64,000 bases of DNA, taken from Actinoplanes flavus (GTDB lineage Bacteria; Actinomycetota; Actinomycetes; Mycobacteriales; Micromonosporaceae). Positions 19,101 through 26,261 of this stretch are shown here, piece after piece. The notes below the pieces were generated by a model. The model did not search any database. It was not told the DNA's origin and worked only from the letters and a program-made list of their open reading frames with translations. The DNA lies in the NCBI RefSeq assembly GCF_017592555.1, contig NZ_JAGFNS010000007.1, positions 269,228 to 333,227 of the forward strand. The letters are read 5' to 3'. A program made the translations under genes and the position numbers. Within the stretch, counting starts at the first letter, position 1. Each line of letters begins with the position of its first letter.

Positions 19101-22100
19101 GGGAAGGGCTCCCCCGGATCGGCGGAACCCGCCACGTCGGCATGCTCGCCCGAGCCGTCCGCTTCGTCGATGGATTCGGCATCGACGGAGAGGTCAGCCT
19201 CTGCTGGTTCCTCCACGTCGGTGAGGTAGTCGGCGTAGAGCCGCTGCGGCTCGTCGCCGGCTTCGGCCGCCGAGTCGTCGACGTCGCGCAGCGCTTCGCC
19301 GTCCCCGGCGGGGACGCCTTCCGCTTCGGCGGCCGTGCTCTCCGCCTCTTCCCGTCGGGTGTCGTCGTCGAGCTCGCCAGGAGCGAACCAGCCCAGCGGC
19401 TGAGGGGTGTCGGGCACCTCCTCGGCCACGACAGCGGGTTCAGCGTCAGGAACCGGCGTGGTGGCCCCGAGCCCACTCATCGACAGCAACCAGCCGAGAC
19501 CGTGCGTCTCCGATTCCTCTCCGGACGCCTCGGCCCCGCTCGGGCCACCGGCCGACGGCTCGGCTACGAACGGCACGCCGGTCACCGGGGAGGCCGTGCC
19601 TGGCCCGCCGGTCGACGGGTCGGTCGCGAACGGCACGCCGGTCACCGGGGAGGCCGTGCCTGGCCCGCCGGTCGACGGGTCGGTCGCGAACGGCACGCCG
19701 GTCACCGGGGAGGCCGCGCCCGGCCCGCCGGTCGACGGTTCGGCCGCGGACGGTGCGCCGGTCGACGGCGGGGCAGCCGGTTCGGTGGCGAACGGCGCGC
19801 TGGACGCCGGCTGGACCGCCGAATCTGTTGCGAACGGCCGTGCCGTCGGTGCTTCCACGGCCTGGGCGACGTCCTCGGACGGTGCGACCGCCGCGTGCCG
19901 CGGGTCGGCGCTCACGCCATGACGGCCGACGGGGGCCTGGGTCTCGTCCCCGCCGTGCCGGGGACCCGCGACGGCGGTGTGCTCTTCCGGCTTCGGCGCC
20001 TGACCCGGTGCCGCGAACGGGGCCAGCGCCCGAGGGTCGATGGCCTGAGTGCGGTCCGCACCCGGCCCGAATCCTTCGGCTCCGGTTCGCCGCGGGTCGA
20101 ACGGCCGGGTCGGATCCTCGGGATGCGATCCGGGATCGTGGTGTCCGGCCGTGTCGGGAGCCCGGCCCGAACGCCGTGGGTCGAGCGGCCGGGTCGGGTC
20201 CTGCCCCTGCTGTGCGTCTTCCCGGGTAGCCGGGAACGACACACCGGGTGCGGCACCGGCGACCGGCGCGCCGGCCTGGAACGCCACCGGCCCGGAGACC
20301 GGCGCGACGCCGCCGGGCGTGGTGGGCGATCCGGGGACGACGGGCGCGGCCGGTGCGGTGTGCCCGGGCATGCCGGTGCGGCTGTCCGGACCGAACGGTG
20401 CGACCGGCCCGGAGGCGGGTGCCACCGGCCCGGAGGCGGGTGCGACCCCGCCGGGACCGGTGGGTACCGAGAGCCCGGGCGTCTGGCCGGGAACCGTCGG
20501 ATAGACGGCGGCCGGAGGCACCGCGGACGCCGGGGTGACCCGGGTCGGTTGAGGAGCCGGGCGCGACGGAGCCGGCGAGTTCCGGTCCTGCGGCGCGGGG
20601 CGGAGGTCGAACGGCGCCTCCGGGGTACGGCCGGGTCGCGGTGACCGGCGCTCGTCGGCGTATGCCGGGAACGTCTCGGCGGGCACCGGGCGAGCGGCGC
20701 CGTAGGACGGACCGGCCGGGGAGACCGGGCGGGCCTCACCGCTCCGCGCGGGCACGATCTGCTCGGGCGACGGGCGACGGCCCGGGTGACCCGGCTCCTG
20801 GTCCGGTCGTACCGGACCGGGCGCATGGCGGGCGGCCGGCGCGACCGGCCCACCGGGACGTCCGGGGTGCTCGAGCTGCCCGGGTCCACCCGAACCGGAC
20901 GGCGCCGGGCCGCCGGAGTGCGGACCGTGCTGCCCCGGCGGGACCTCGCCACCACGACCGGCCACGACGGGCCCGCCGTGCCCGGGCGGAATGGAACCAC
21001 CATGACCGGGGGCACCCGGGCGCCCCTGGGGGCCGGGGCCGCCCGCGGCTACGGGCCGCCCCTGCGGCATCGGGCCGCCCGAAGAGGACGGGCCGCCCGA
21101 AGAGGACGGACCGGCGAACGAGTGCGGGCCACCACGAGGCGCCGCGCCACCCGGAGACGCGGAACCGCGCGAACCGGGCCCACCGTGCTGGCCGGGGCCA
21201 CCGGGTGGAACAGGCCCGCCGTGCTGGCCGGGGCCACCGGGTGGAACAGGCCCGCCGTGCTGGCCGGGGCCACCGGGCGGGACGGGCCCACCGTGCTGGC
21301 CGGCCCCAAGGGGCGGAACAGGCCCACCGTGCTGGCCGGGGCCACCCGGCGAGACCGGAATGCCGTGCGCGGCCGGGCCGCCGGGCTGTCCCGAAACGTT
21401 GTGGGCACCCTGCGGCGCCTGGCCGGGGTGGAAGGGAGCGCGCTGGGACGCGGCCGGGGACACCGGGCGGTTGCCGTAACCGCCGGGCTGTTGCGGCCCG
21501 CGGGCCCATCCGCTGCCGCCGGGCGCGTCGGACGGCGCGGGCTGCTGCGGACCACGGGCAGCCGGCGCCCGCCCGGGGGAGACCGGCGCGGCCGGCATCG
21601 GATGCCCGGGATTCACCGGGACCGAGGGCCGGCCGGGCGCGCCGGAATGGCCGGGGCCACCGAAACCGCCGCGGCCGCCAGGACCGCCGGGAGCGCCAGG
21701 ACCGCCGGGGCCCCCGGGAGCGCCAGGACCGCCGGGGCCGCCGGGAGCGCCAGGGCCGCCGGGGCCGCCGGGAGCGCCGGAAGGGGCCGGGCCGGCGCCG
21801 GGCGCACGGCCGTAGACCGGCGCCGCCCCGCGCCGCTGATCGGGGCCGCCCGGCGCGGCGGGACCGCGCCCCTGGTCGACGCGATCGTGCATGTGGATGG
21901 GCCGGTTCCAGGAGGGCTCATCGCGCGGGGCCGTGGGCGCGGCCGGGCGCGGGTCCTCGGATCGGGGGGTGACCGATGCGCGGCCGCGGCCCGCACCGCT
22001 GACCGGCGCCGAGCTGGCCGGACCGGAACCGCCGCGGGACGCCTCGTAGACGGGCGTGTGCACGGCCTTGCGGCGTCCCGGGTCGCCGGGGTAGCGCTGG

Positions 22101-22195
22101 CCGGGCAGAGGTTCCCACTCCCAGGTGATCTCGTAGACCCAGGCGGGTTCGTCATCCCAGCCGTCGGCGCTCGGCCGGGAGCTCCAGCCGTTCAT
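16148..22195 (-). CDS. Giant low-complexity WG-repeat protein with TPR-like region
   Basis: About 2015 residues. The N-terminal segment (to about residue 50; WDDEPAWVYEITWEWEPLPG) is folded-looking. A proline/glycine-rich collagen-like region follows (residues about 110-480), then mixed Pro/Ser/Thr sequence, then a long acidic Asp/Glu/Ala/Ser/Val region (about 750-1560) with three sets of near-identical tandem repeats. The C-terminus holds a helical TPR-like region (about 1595-1760: ALADGREAVRHAEASGEL, RLAHVLQWRGEFAEADRLF, AVNHFERALNVRRS) and then 5-6 WG-type beta repeats (about 1815-2015: GWFAIDRQNRLVVAP, GLWGAVDRHGRIAV, GLWGALDREGEPLV). No signal peptide or membrane helix is evident, so it is likely cytosolic. 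The ATG at 22195 was chosen because an earlier start would run into the divergent permease gene. Function unknown; WG repeats usually bind partners. Confidence 0.85.
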   Translation of the reverse strand: MNGWSSRPSADGWDDEPAWVYEITWEWEPLPGQRYPGDPGRRKAVHTPVYEASRGGSGPASSAPVSGAGRGRASVTPRSEDPRPAAPTAPRDEPSWNRPIHMHDRVDQGRGPAAPGGPDQRRGAAPVYGRAPGAGPAPSGAPGGPGGPGAPGGPGGPGAPGGPGGPGAPGGPGGRGGFGGPGHSGAPGRPSVPVNPGHPMPAAPVSPGRAPAARGPQQPAPSDAPGGSGWARGPQQPGGYGNRPVSPAASQRAPFHPGQAPQGAHNVSGQPGGPAAHGIPVSPGGPGQHGGPVPPLGAGQHGGPVPPGGPGQHGGPVPPGGPGQHGGPVPPGGPGQHGGPGSRGSASPGGAAPRGGPHSFAGPSSSGGPSSSGGPMPQGRPVAAGGPGPQGRPGAPGHGGSIPPGHGGPVVAGRGGEVPPGQHGPHSGGPAPSGSGGPGQLEHPGRPGGPVAPAARHAPGPVRPDQEPGHPGRRPSPEQIVPARSGEARPVSPAGPSYGAARPVPAETFPAYADERRSPRPGRTPEAPFDLRPAPQDRNSPAPSRPAPQPTRVTPASAVPPAAVYPTVPGQTPGLSVPTGPGGVAPASGPVAPASGPVAPFGPDSRTGMPGHTAPAAPVVPGSPTTPGGVAPVSGPVAFQAGAPVAGAAPGVSFPATREDAQQGQDPTRPLDPRRSGRAPDTAGHHDPGSHPEDPTRPFDPRRTGAEGFGPGADRTQAIDPRALAPFAAPGQAPKPEEHTAVAGPRHGGDETQAPVGRHGVSADPRHAAVAPSEDVAQAVEAPTARPFATDSAVQPASSAPFATEPAAPPSTGAPSAAEPSTGGPGAASPVTGVPFATDPSTGGPGTASPVTGVPFATDPSTGGPGTASPVTGVPFVAEPSAGGPSGAEASGEESETHGLGWLLSMSGLGATTPVPDAEPAVVAEEVPDTPQPLGWFAPGELDDDTRREEAESTAAEAEGVPAGDGEALRDVDDSAAEAGDEPQRLYADYLTDVEEPAEADLSVDAESIDEADGSGEHADVAGSADPGEPFPTDEPAGADESASQTDATARPDAAVAQDDAAEQAAVTSVPAARETDATAHPEAAVAQDDAAEQAAVTSVPAARETDATARPEAAVAQDDAAEQAAGASVPAARETDATAHSEATVAQDDAAEQAAVTSVSAAREHDDAGPEGFAGEETPSPAEEGLLPDGPGPESAVSHGGVEEISTETTVDASEAVRDENAARDVEVSHGDSEQVTTTVVPSSEDLPPVVSYLLAGSADERTDESTEEPHETGDAPAGQPTESVPAVDSASPVDESVLPETEGAVSEAPGVDESPETDDAVSDALGVQEGPETDDAVSQAPGMQESPETDDAISQAPDVDESPETYDAVSDALAVQESPETEGAVSDAPGVEESEAPDEPDVVTETGATFDGDAMEDSDVLGEGPSGVVSSATGDSPEVDEAGPSADVEEVGHFSEAEEARPSSAAGNAADGGNPDDAEGEPGTTHEGDPATAAVDDGPRQDEAEGDEPGTVAAAVEAPEGDATVGDEPDSGAHVVPLNGVTPADEEAGGAAADGVAERSREAPPEARTEPVRQRRDQRAPADRRRADPEQILASYTWEFDPRTLREQVDEPDRLWDLVDRLTDRLEYAERDNVRAGLLGLRAVVSRVLGELDDALADGREAVRHAEASGELRPVSIAQARLAHVLQWRGEFAEADRLFAQADSPELPGRIRAEISELAGRSAFEQGRYLEAVNHFERALNVRRSDDPELVERVELALDAITRRTGDGWGPYPRTRDELLGLPEAPMPLLDDGAGLWGYAAAVEPRYAEAQPFAEGVAWVRRPDSHAWELIDSGGELVIPAAHGYLAVGRFADGLAWVTRGDTTGWFAIDRQNRLVVAPAGFEDARPFRGGLAAVRQGGLWGAVDRHGRIAVRPRFRRFATVLHVGGPVDGFTDEGLAVVDAGERLGVLDRTGQLVVAAVHAAVVIHPSAFLVRNAAGLWGALDREGEPLVDVGHRDPESVVELLPDEVRPVL
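18003..18290. repeat. 48-bp tandem repeat inside the WG-repeat gene
   Basis: Six copies of a 48-bp unit encode a 16-residue acidic repeat of the form SPETDDAVSQAPGMQE. The start of successive units can be tracked by TCCGGGCTCT at 18051 and 18099 and onward every 48 bases. Units differ by a few substitutions only, so the array is probably young. Confidence 0.85.
18701..19060. repeat. 90-bp tandem repeat inside the WG-repeat gene
   Basis: Four copies of a 90-bp unit start with TTCCCGTGCGGCAG at 18701, 18791, 18881 and 18971. Each encodes 30 residues ending in SVPAARE and containing VAQDDAAEQAA. Copies are nearly identical at the DNA level, including third codon positions, which points to recent expansion by slippage or unequal recombination. 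Confidence 0.9.
19561..19740. repeat. 60-bp tandem repeat inside the WG-repeat gene
   Basis: Three nearly identical 60-bp units start at 19561, 19621 and 19681, each containing CGGCACGCCGGTCACCGGGG. They encode the 20-residue unit TGVPFATDPSTGGPG.ASPV; a partial copy flanks each side. Confidence 0.9.
21185..21364. repeat. 36-bp tandem repeat coding a Gly/Pro-rich unit
   Basis: Five copies of a 36-bp unit (GTGCTGGCCG at 21185, 21221, 21257, 21293 and 21329) encode the 12-residue repeat GGPVPPGGPGQH. A second Gly-Pro array at about 21660-21790 has a 9-bp base period (GPGGPGAPG-like). Confidence 0.9.
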
Positions 22196-22337
22196 CGGGC
22201 GCCCAGCGGGTGACCCGTCGAATGGCAACGCTCCGTCACGGCGAACTCCACCTGTCAAGAAAAAGGGCCGCGTCCGGCCGAGGACCTGCGTAGAGTCACC
22301 CGGCTCGTCGTGGGGGTTTCGAGAGGAGATTAACGGC

Positions 22338-23198
22338 GTGGACCAGCGAGACGCCAGCGTGCCGACGATCTCTCGAATAGGTCCGTTCCGCGCCTCCATT
22401 GCTACTTTCGGTGCGCTGATCGGGTCGGGTTTCCGGCGGTACGCGACCTACCGGCAAGCCACCATAGCCGGAACGTTCACCAACATCGTGTTCGGCTTCC
22501 TCCGCTGTTACGTACTGCTCGCGGTGGCCGCGACCGCCGCCGGGCAGCGTCCCGCCGGGTACACCGCCGAGCAACTCGCCACCTATGTCTGGGTGGGCCA
22601 GGGTTTACTCGCTGTCATCGGCCTCTGGGGCTGGACGGAGCTGGCCGACCGGATCCGCAGCGGCGACATCGCGGCCGACCTGTTACGTCCGGTGCCCCCG
22701 CTGACCGGTTTCCTCGCCGCCGATCTGGGCCGGGCGCTGCACGGGATGCTCACCCGGTTCGTTCCGCCGCTGCTCGCGGGGGCGGTCTTCTTTCCGCTGC
22801 ACACGCCGTCCCGGTGGCAGACGGTGCCGCTGTTCGCGGTGTCGGTGGTGCTGGCCGTGGTGATCTGTTTCGGCTGCCGGTTCGTGGTGAACGCGACGGC
22901 CTACTGGCTGCAGGACGCCCGCGGGCCGATCACCCTGTGGACGCTGGGCGCCGGTGTGCTCGGCGGGCTCTACTTCCCGTTGCGGCTGCTGCCGGCCGAG
23001 TTGACGGTGGCGCTGTGGGTGGCGACGCCGCTGCCCAGCCTGTTGCAGACGCCGCTCGACGTGATCGCGGAGCGGGACGGCCCGGCGTTGCAGGCCGGGC
23101 TGGTGGCGTTGCAGGTGGTGTGGGCGGTGCTGATCCTGGCGCTGGGCGCGCTGGTGCAGCGGCGGGCCGAACGGCGGCTGGTGGTGCAGGGTGGGTGA
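22338..23198 (+). CDS. ABC-2 type transporter permease, subunit 1
   Basis: A 286-residue membrane protein with six hydrophobic segments, of the ABC-2 (DUF990-like) permease family. It starts at a GTG behind AGGAGA (22324-22329). Features such as FRRYATYRQATIAGTFTNIVFGFLR at the N-terminus and YFPLRLLPAELTVALWVATPLPS near the last helices are typical. It is the first gene of a three-gene exporter; its stop overlaps the GTG of the second permease by 8 bases. Related two-permease systems export drugs or lipids, but no substrate is shown here. It is divergent from the WG-repeat gene. Confidence 0.92.
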   Translation: MDQRDASVPTISRIGPFRASIATFGALIGSGFRRYATYRQATIAGTFTNIVFGFLRCYVLLAVAATAAGQRPAGYTAEQLATYVWVGQGLLAVIGLWGWTELADRIRSGDIAADLLRPVPPLTGFLAADLGRALHGMLTRFVPPLLAGAVFFPLHTPSRWQTVPLFAVSVVLAVVICFGCRFVVNATAYWLQDARGPITLWTLGAGVLGGLYFPLRLLPAELTVALWVATPLPSLLQTPLDVIAERDGPALQAGLVALQVVWAVLILALGALVQRRAERRLVVQGG

Positions 23199-23991
23199 GC
23201 TGCGTGCCTATGCCGCTCTCGGGGCGGCGCAGATCCGGTCGGCGACCGCGTACCGTACGTCGTTCCTGATCGAGCTGTTCGGCAACATGGGCGCCACGGT
23301 CTTCGATGTGCTCACCGTGCTGGTGCTGTTCCGGGCCACTCCGGCGCTCGGCGGATTCTCGCTGGCCGAGGCCATGTTGATCGCCGGTTTGAGTGCGGCC
23401 GGGTTCACGCTGGCCGATTTCACGGTGGGGAACGTGGACCACCTCAAGTCGCTGGTCCGGGCCGGGACGCTGGACGCCGTGCTGGTCCGGCCGCTGGGCG
23501 CGCTGCCCCAGCTGCTGCTCATGGATCTGCCGGTCCGCAAGGCGCTGCGGGTGGTGTTCGGGTTCACGGTGCTGGTCCTGGCGGTCGCCGCCAACGACAT
23601 CGACTGGACACCGGCCCGGGCGTTGCTGCTGGTGGTGGCCCCGGTCGCGGCGGCGGTCTTCTTCGGGTCGATCTTCGTGTCGAGCGCGAGCCTGGCGTTC
23701 TGGTGGGTGGATTCGGGCGAGGTGGGTGCGGCGTTCACCTACGGCGGGCGGGACTTCACCTCGTACCCGATGTCGGTCTTCGGCGGTTGGTTCCGCGGCC
23801 TTTTCGCGTACGCCCTGGGGTTCGCCTTCGTGGCCTATCAGCCGGCGCTGGCGTTACTCGGCGTGCCCGATCCGCTCGGTCTGCCGGCCTGGTCCGGCTT
23901 CCTCTCCCCGCTGGTCGCGTTCGCCGCGGCGGCTTTCGCCGCCGGCGTCTGGCGCGCCGGAATCCGTCACTACCGGAGCACCGGATCATGA
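23191..23991 (+). CDS. ABC-2 type transporter permease, subunit 2
   Basis: A 266-residue six-helix permease, paralogous in layout to the preceding one (RSATAYRTSFLIELFGNMGATVFDVLTVL at the start, YPMSVFGGWFRGLFAYALGFAFVAYQPALAL near the end). It starts at GTG 23191 inside the end of the first permease gene and ends in ATGA shared with the ATPase gene, so all three are translationally coupled and probably form one heterodimeric exporter. Confidence 0.92.
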   Translation: MGELRAYAALGAAQIRSATAYRTSFLIELFGNMGATVFDVLTVLVLFRATPALGGFSLAEAMLIAGLSAAGFTLADFTVGNVDHLKSLVRAGTLDAVLVRPLGALPQLLLMDLPVRKALRVVFGFTVLVLAVAANDIDWTPARALLLVVAPVAAAVFFGSIFVSSASLAFWWVDSGEVGAAFTYGGRDFTSYPMSVFGGWFRGLFAYALGFAFVAYQPALALLGVPDPLGLPAWSGFLSPLVAFAAAAFAAGVWRAGIRHYRSTGS

Positions 23992-24947
23992 TCGAGATGC
24001 GCGAGCTTCGCAAAGATTTCACTGTACGGGTGAAAGCCGGCCGCCTCCGAAGGGCGAAACGGACCGTCTCCGCCGTGGACGGAGTGTCCCTGAGTATCGG
24101 CCGTGGCGAGATGGTCGGCTACATCGGACCGAACGGCGCCGGCAAGTCGACGACCCTGAAGATGCTCACCGGCGTGCTGACCCCGTCCTCGGGCCACGTG
24201 TCGGTGTGCGGCCTGACCCCGGTGCCGCAGCGGACCCGGCTGGCGCTGCGGATCGGCGTGGTGTTCGGTCAGCGGTCGCAGCTCTGGTGGGATCTGCCGT
24301 TGCGTGAGTCGTTCCGGCTGCTGCGGCACATCTACCGGGTGCCGGCCGCCGAGCACGCGGCCCGGCTGCGCCGCTGCCGGTCGCTGCTCGACCTGGACGC
24401 GTTCCTGGACACCCCGGTCCGCCAGTTGTCGCTGGGCCAGCGGATGCGGGGCGAGCTGACCGCGGCCCTGCTGCACGGTCCGGAGGTGCTGTTCCTCGAT
24501 GAGCCGACGATCGGCCTTGACGTGGTGAGCAAGCAGGCGGTCCGCTCGTTCCTGGCCGAGCTGGGCGGGTCCGGTGACGTGACGCTGGTGCTGACCACGC
24601 ACGACCTGGCCGACATCGAGCGGCTCTGCGAGCGTCTCGTGGTGATCGATCACGGCCGGGTGGTGCACGACGGCAGCATCGAGGCCCTGCACGAGCGGTA
24701 CGGGTCCCGCCGCAGCATCGTCGCCGACCTGGCCGAGCCGCTGCCGGACGGGTTCGAGCTGCCCGGCACGAAGCTGGCGGGGGTGACCGCGAACGGTCAC
24801 CGGGTCACCTTCGTCCTGGAGTCGTCGACGGCCGGCGCCGCGGTGGCCGGTCTGGTCGCGGCGGTCGACGTCCGGGATCTGTCCCTGCTGGAGCCGGACA
24901 TCGAGGACGTGGTCGCCCGTCTCTACTCGGCTACCGATGCTCCATGA
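23988..24947 (+). CDS. ABC transporter ATP-binding protein
   Basis: A 319-residue ATPase that should power the two ABC-2 permeases encoded just before it. Walker A is GPNGAGKST, the Q-loop region is VVFGQRSQLWWDLPL, the signature is LSLGQRM (a known variant of LSGGQ in this exporter branch), Walker B is VLFLDEPT, and the H-loop is VLTTHDLADIERL. A C-terminal domain of about 80 residues follows the ATPase core. The ATG overlaps the TGA of the second permease gene. Its 3' end overlaps the convergent XRE-cupin gene by 17 bases. Confidence 0.95.
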   Translation: MIEMRELRKDFTVRVKAGRLRRAKRTVSAVDGVSLSIGRGEMVGYIGPNGAGKSTTLKMLTGVLTPSSGHVSVCGLTPVPQRTRLALRIGVVFGQRSQLWWDLPLRESFRLLRHIYRVPAAEHAARLRRCRSLLDLDAFLDTPVRQLSLGQRMRGELTAALLHGPEVLFLDEPTIGLDVVSKQAVRSFLAELGGSGDVTLVLTTHDLADIERLCERLVVIDHGRVVHDGSIEALHERYGSRRSIVADLAEPLPDGFELPGTKLAGVTANGHRVTFVLESSTAGAAVAGLVAAVDVRDLSLLEPDIEDVVARLYSATDAP

Positions 24948-25488
24948 CGAGGATGGCCCAGGAGTTCGGCTCCAGCGCCTCGTAGCTGTGCGGCACGTCG
25001 CCCGGGAAGGTCACGTAGTCACCGGGTCCGACCTCGACCAGTTCGGCGACCGGGCCGACCCGGATCCGCCCGGCGGACACCACGATGTGTTCGACGCTGC
25101 CCGGGATGTGCGGCTCGGCGTCGCGCCGGGCGCCCGGCTCGAGCTCCAGGACGTAGATGTCGCGCCGTGCGTTCGGCGCGCCGGTGGCGAGCAGGGTGCC
25201 GTAGAAGTCGGCATTGTCGGAGCGCACCCGGGGGCCCTCGCCGGCCCGGACGACCCGTACCGGTGAGGCCGGCGGTTCGATCAGCCGGCTGAACGGGACG
25301 CCGAGCGCCACTCCCAGCGCCCACAGCGTCTCGATGCTCGGATTTCCGGAACCGGCCTCCAGTTGGGACAGCGTGGACTTGGCCAGCCCGGCTCGCCGGG
25401 CCAGCTCGGCCAGGGAGATCCCGGCCCGGTCGCGTTCCCGGCGCAGGTTCGCCGCGATGAGGGCGAGCGGGGGTGCCGGCTGCTGCAT
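24931..25488 (-). CDS. XRE-family regulator with C-terminal cupin domain
   Basis: A 185-residue regulator. The helix-turn-helix is at about residues 12-65 (AGISLAELARRAGLAKSTLS and QLEAGSGNPSIETLWALG). The cupin domain is at about 105-180 (EPGARRDAEPHIPGSVEHIVV, GDYVTFPGDVPHSYEAL), where the histidines may hold a metal or sense a small ligand. The start was placed at the ATG at 25488 because GGAG lies 6 bases upstream; an in-frame ATG 54 bases earlier is less likely. It is divergent from azlC across 65 bases that contain candidate operators, so it probably controls the AzlCD exporter, perhaps in response to a branched-chain or related amino acid. Confidence 0.9.
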   Translation of the reverse strand: MQQPAPPLALIAANLRRERDRAGISLAELARRAGLAKSTLSQLEAGSGNPSIETLWALGVALGVPFSRLIEPPASPVRVVRAGEGPRVRSDNADFYGTLLATGAPNARRDIYVLELEPGARRDAEPHIPGSVEHIVVSAGRIRVGPVAELVEVGPGDYVTFPGDVPHSYEALEPNSWAILVMEHR

Positions 25489-25508
25489 GTTCGCTCCATC
25501 GGTCTCAT

Positions 25509-25526
25509 CGTTCGGTTTGACGAACG
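25509..25526. promoter_or_regulatory. Inverted repeat operator candidate between the XRE-cupin gene and azlC
   Basis: CGTTCG and CGAACG flank a 6-base GTTTGA centre. The repeat overlaps the -35 box of the azlC promoter. A second GTTC...GAAC pair lies at 25537-25552 around the -10 box. This is the place where an autoregulating XRE-cupin protein would be expected to bind. Confidence 0.6.
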
Positions 25527-25545
25527 CTCGCGGCTCGTTCACTAT
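25517..25545 (+). promoter_or_regulatory. azlC promoter, probably leaderless
   Basis: TTGACG (25517-25522) and CACTAT (25540-25545) are 17 bases apart. The azlC ATG begins 9 bases after the -10 box, so transcription would start at or next to the start codon, and no ribosome binding site is visible. Confidence 0.6.
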
Positions 25546-25553
25546 TTCGAACT

Positions 25554-26261
25554 ATGGGTACGTTATATCGAACGCGGGCGCGGCTCCGGGACATCGGCGC
25601 TCTGGCCGCGGCCACGCTCGCGGTGGGCGCGTCCTTCGGCGCCATCACGATCGCGTACGGGCTACCCGCCTGGGTTCCGGTCGTCATGTCGGTGCTGATC
25701 TTCGCCGGTGGCTCCCAGTTCCTCGCCGTCGGCCTGCTGGCCGCCGGCAACCCGGTCGCCGCCGTCCTGGCCGGCCTGCTGCTCAACGCCCGGCACCTGC
25801 CGTTCGGCCTGGCCGTCGCCGACGTGCTCGGCACCCGCTGGCGCGACCGGCTGGTCGGCGCGCACATCATGACCGACGAGACCGTCGCCTTCGCCCTGGC
25901 CGAATCCACCCCACAGGCCCGCCGCCGGATCTACTGGCTGGTCGGGGCCACCCTGTTCGTGGTCTGGAACACCGGGGTCGTGCTCGGTGTCCTGCTCGGC
26001 GGCGCCACCGGCGACCCGAACGCTCTCGGCCTGGACGCCGCCTTCCCGGCCGGCCTGATCGCGCTGATCCTGCCCTCGCTACGGGACCGCGACACCCGCC
26101 TCGTGGCGATCGCCGGCGCGGCCGTCGCGGTGCTGCTCACCCCGGTGCTCCCGGCCGGCCTGCCGGTCCTGTGCGCGCTGCTCGGCCTGCTCGTCCTGTT
26201 CCGCCGCCCACCCACCCGGCCCACTCCCAGCGCCGTCTCCACCCGCACCGAGCACCCTTGA
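25554..26261 (+). CDS. azlC: AzlC family branched-chain amino acid exporter, large subunit
   Basis: A 235-residue protein with six to seven membrane segments and the AzlC signatures SFGAITIAYGLPAWVPVVMS, FAGGSQFLAVGLL, LLLNARHLPFGLAVADVLG and HIMTDETVAFAL. AzlC works with the small AzlD subunit to export branched-chain amino acids and some analogues. The start ATG seems to be leaderless. The azlD partner is on the same strand but 649 bases further on, with a tandem repeat array in between, an unusual spacing because azlC and azlD normally overlap or touch. Confidence 0.95.
   Translation: MGTLYRTRARLRDIGALAAATLAVGASFGAITIAYGLPAWVPVVMSVLIFAGGSQFLAVGLLAAGNPVAAVLAGLLLNARHLPFGLAVADVLGTRWRDRLVGAHIMTDETVAFALAESTPQARRRIYWLVGATLFVVWNTGVVLGVLLGGATGDPNALGLDAAFPAGLIALILPSLRDRDTRLVAIAGAAVAVLLTPVLPAGLPVLCALLGLLVLFRRPPTRPTPSAVSTRTEHP

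Noticed and set aside
22196..22399. Extended N-terminus of the WG-repeat protein
   Set aside because: It would overlap the start of the divergent permease gene and has no conserved sequence; the ATG at 22195 fits better.
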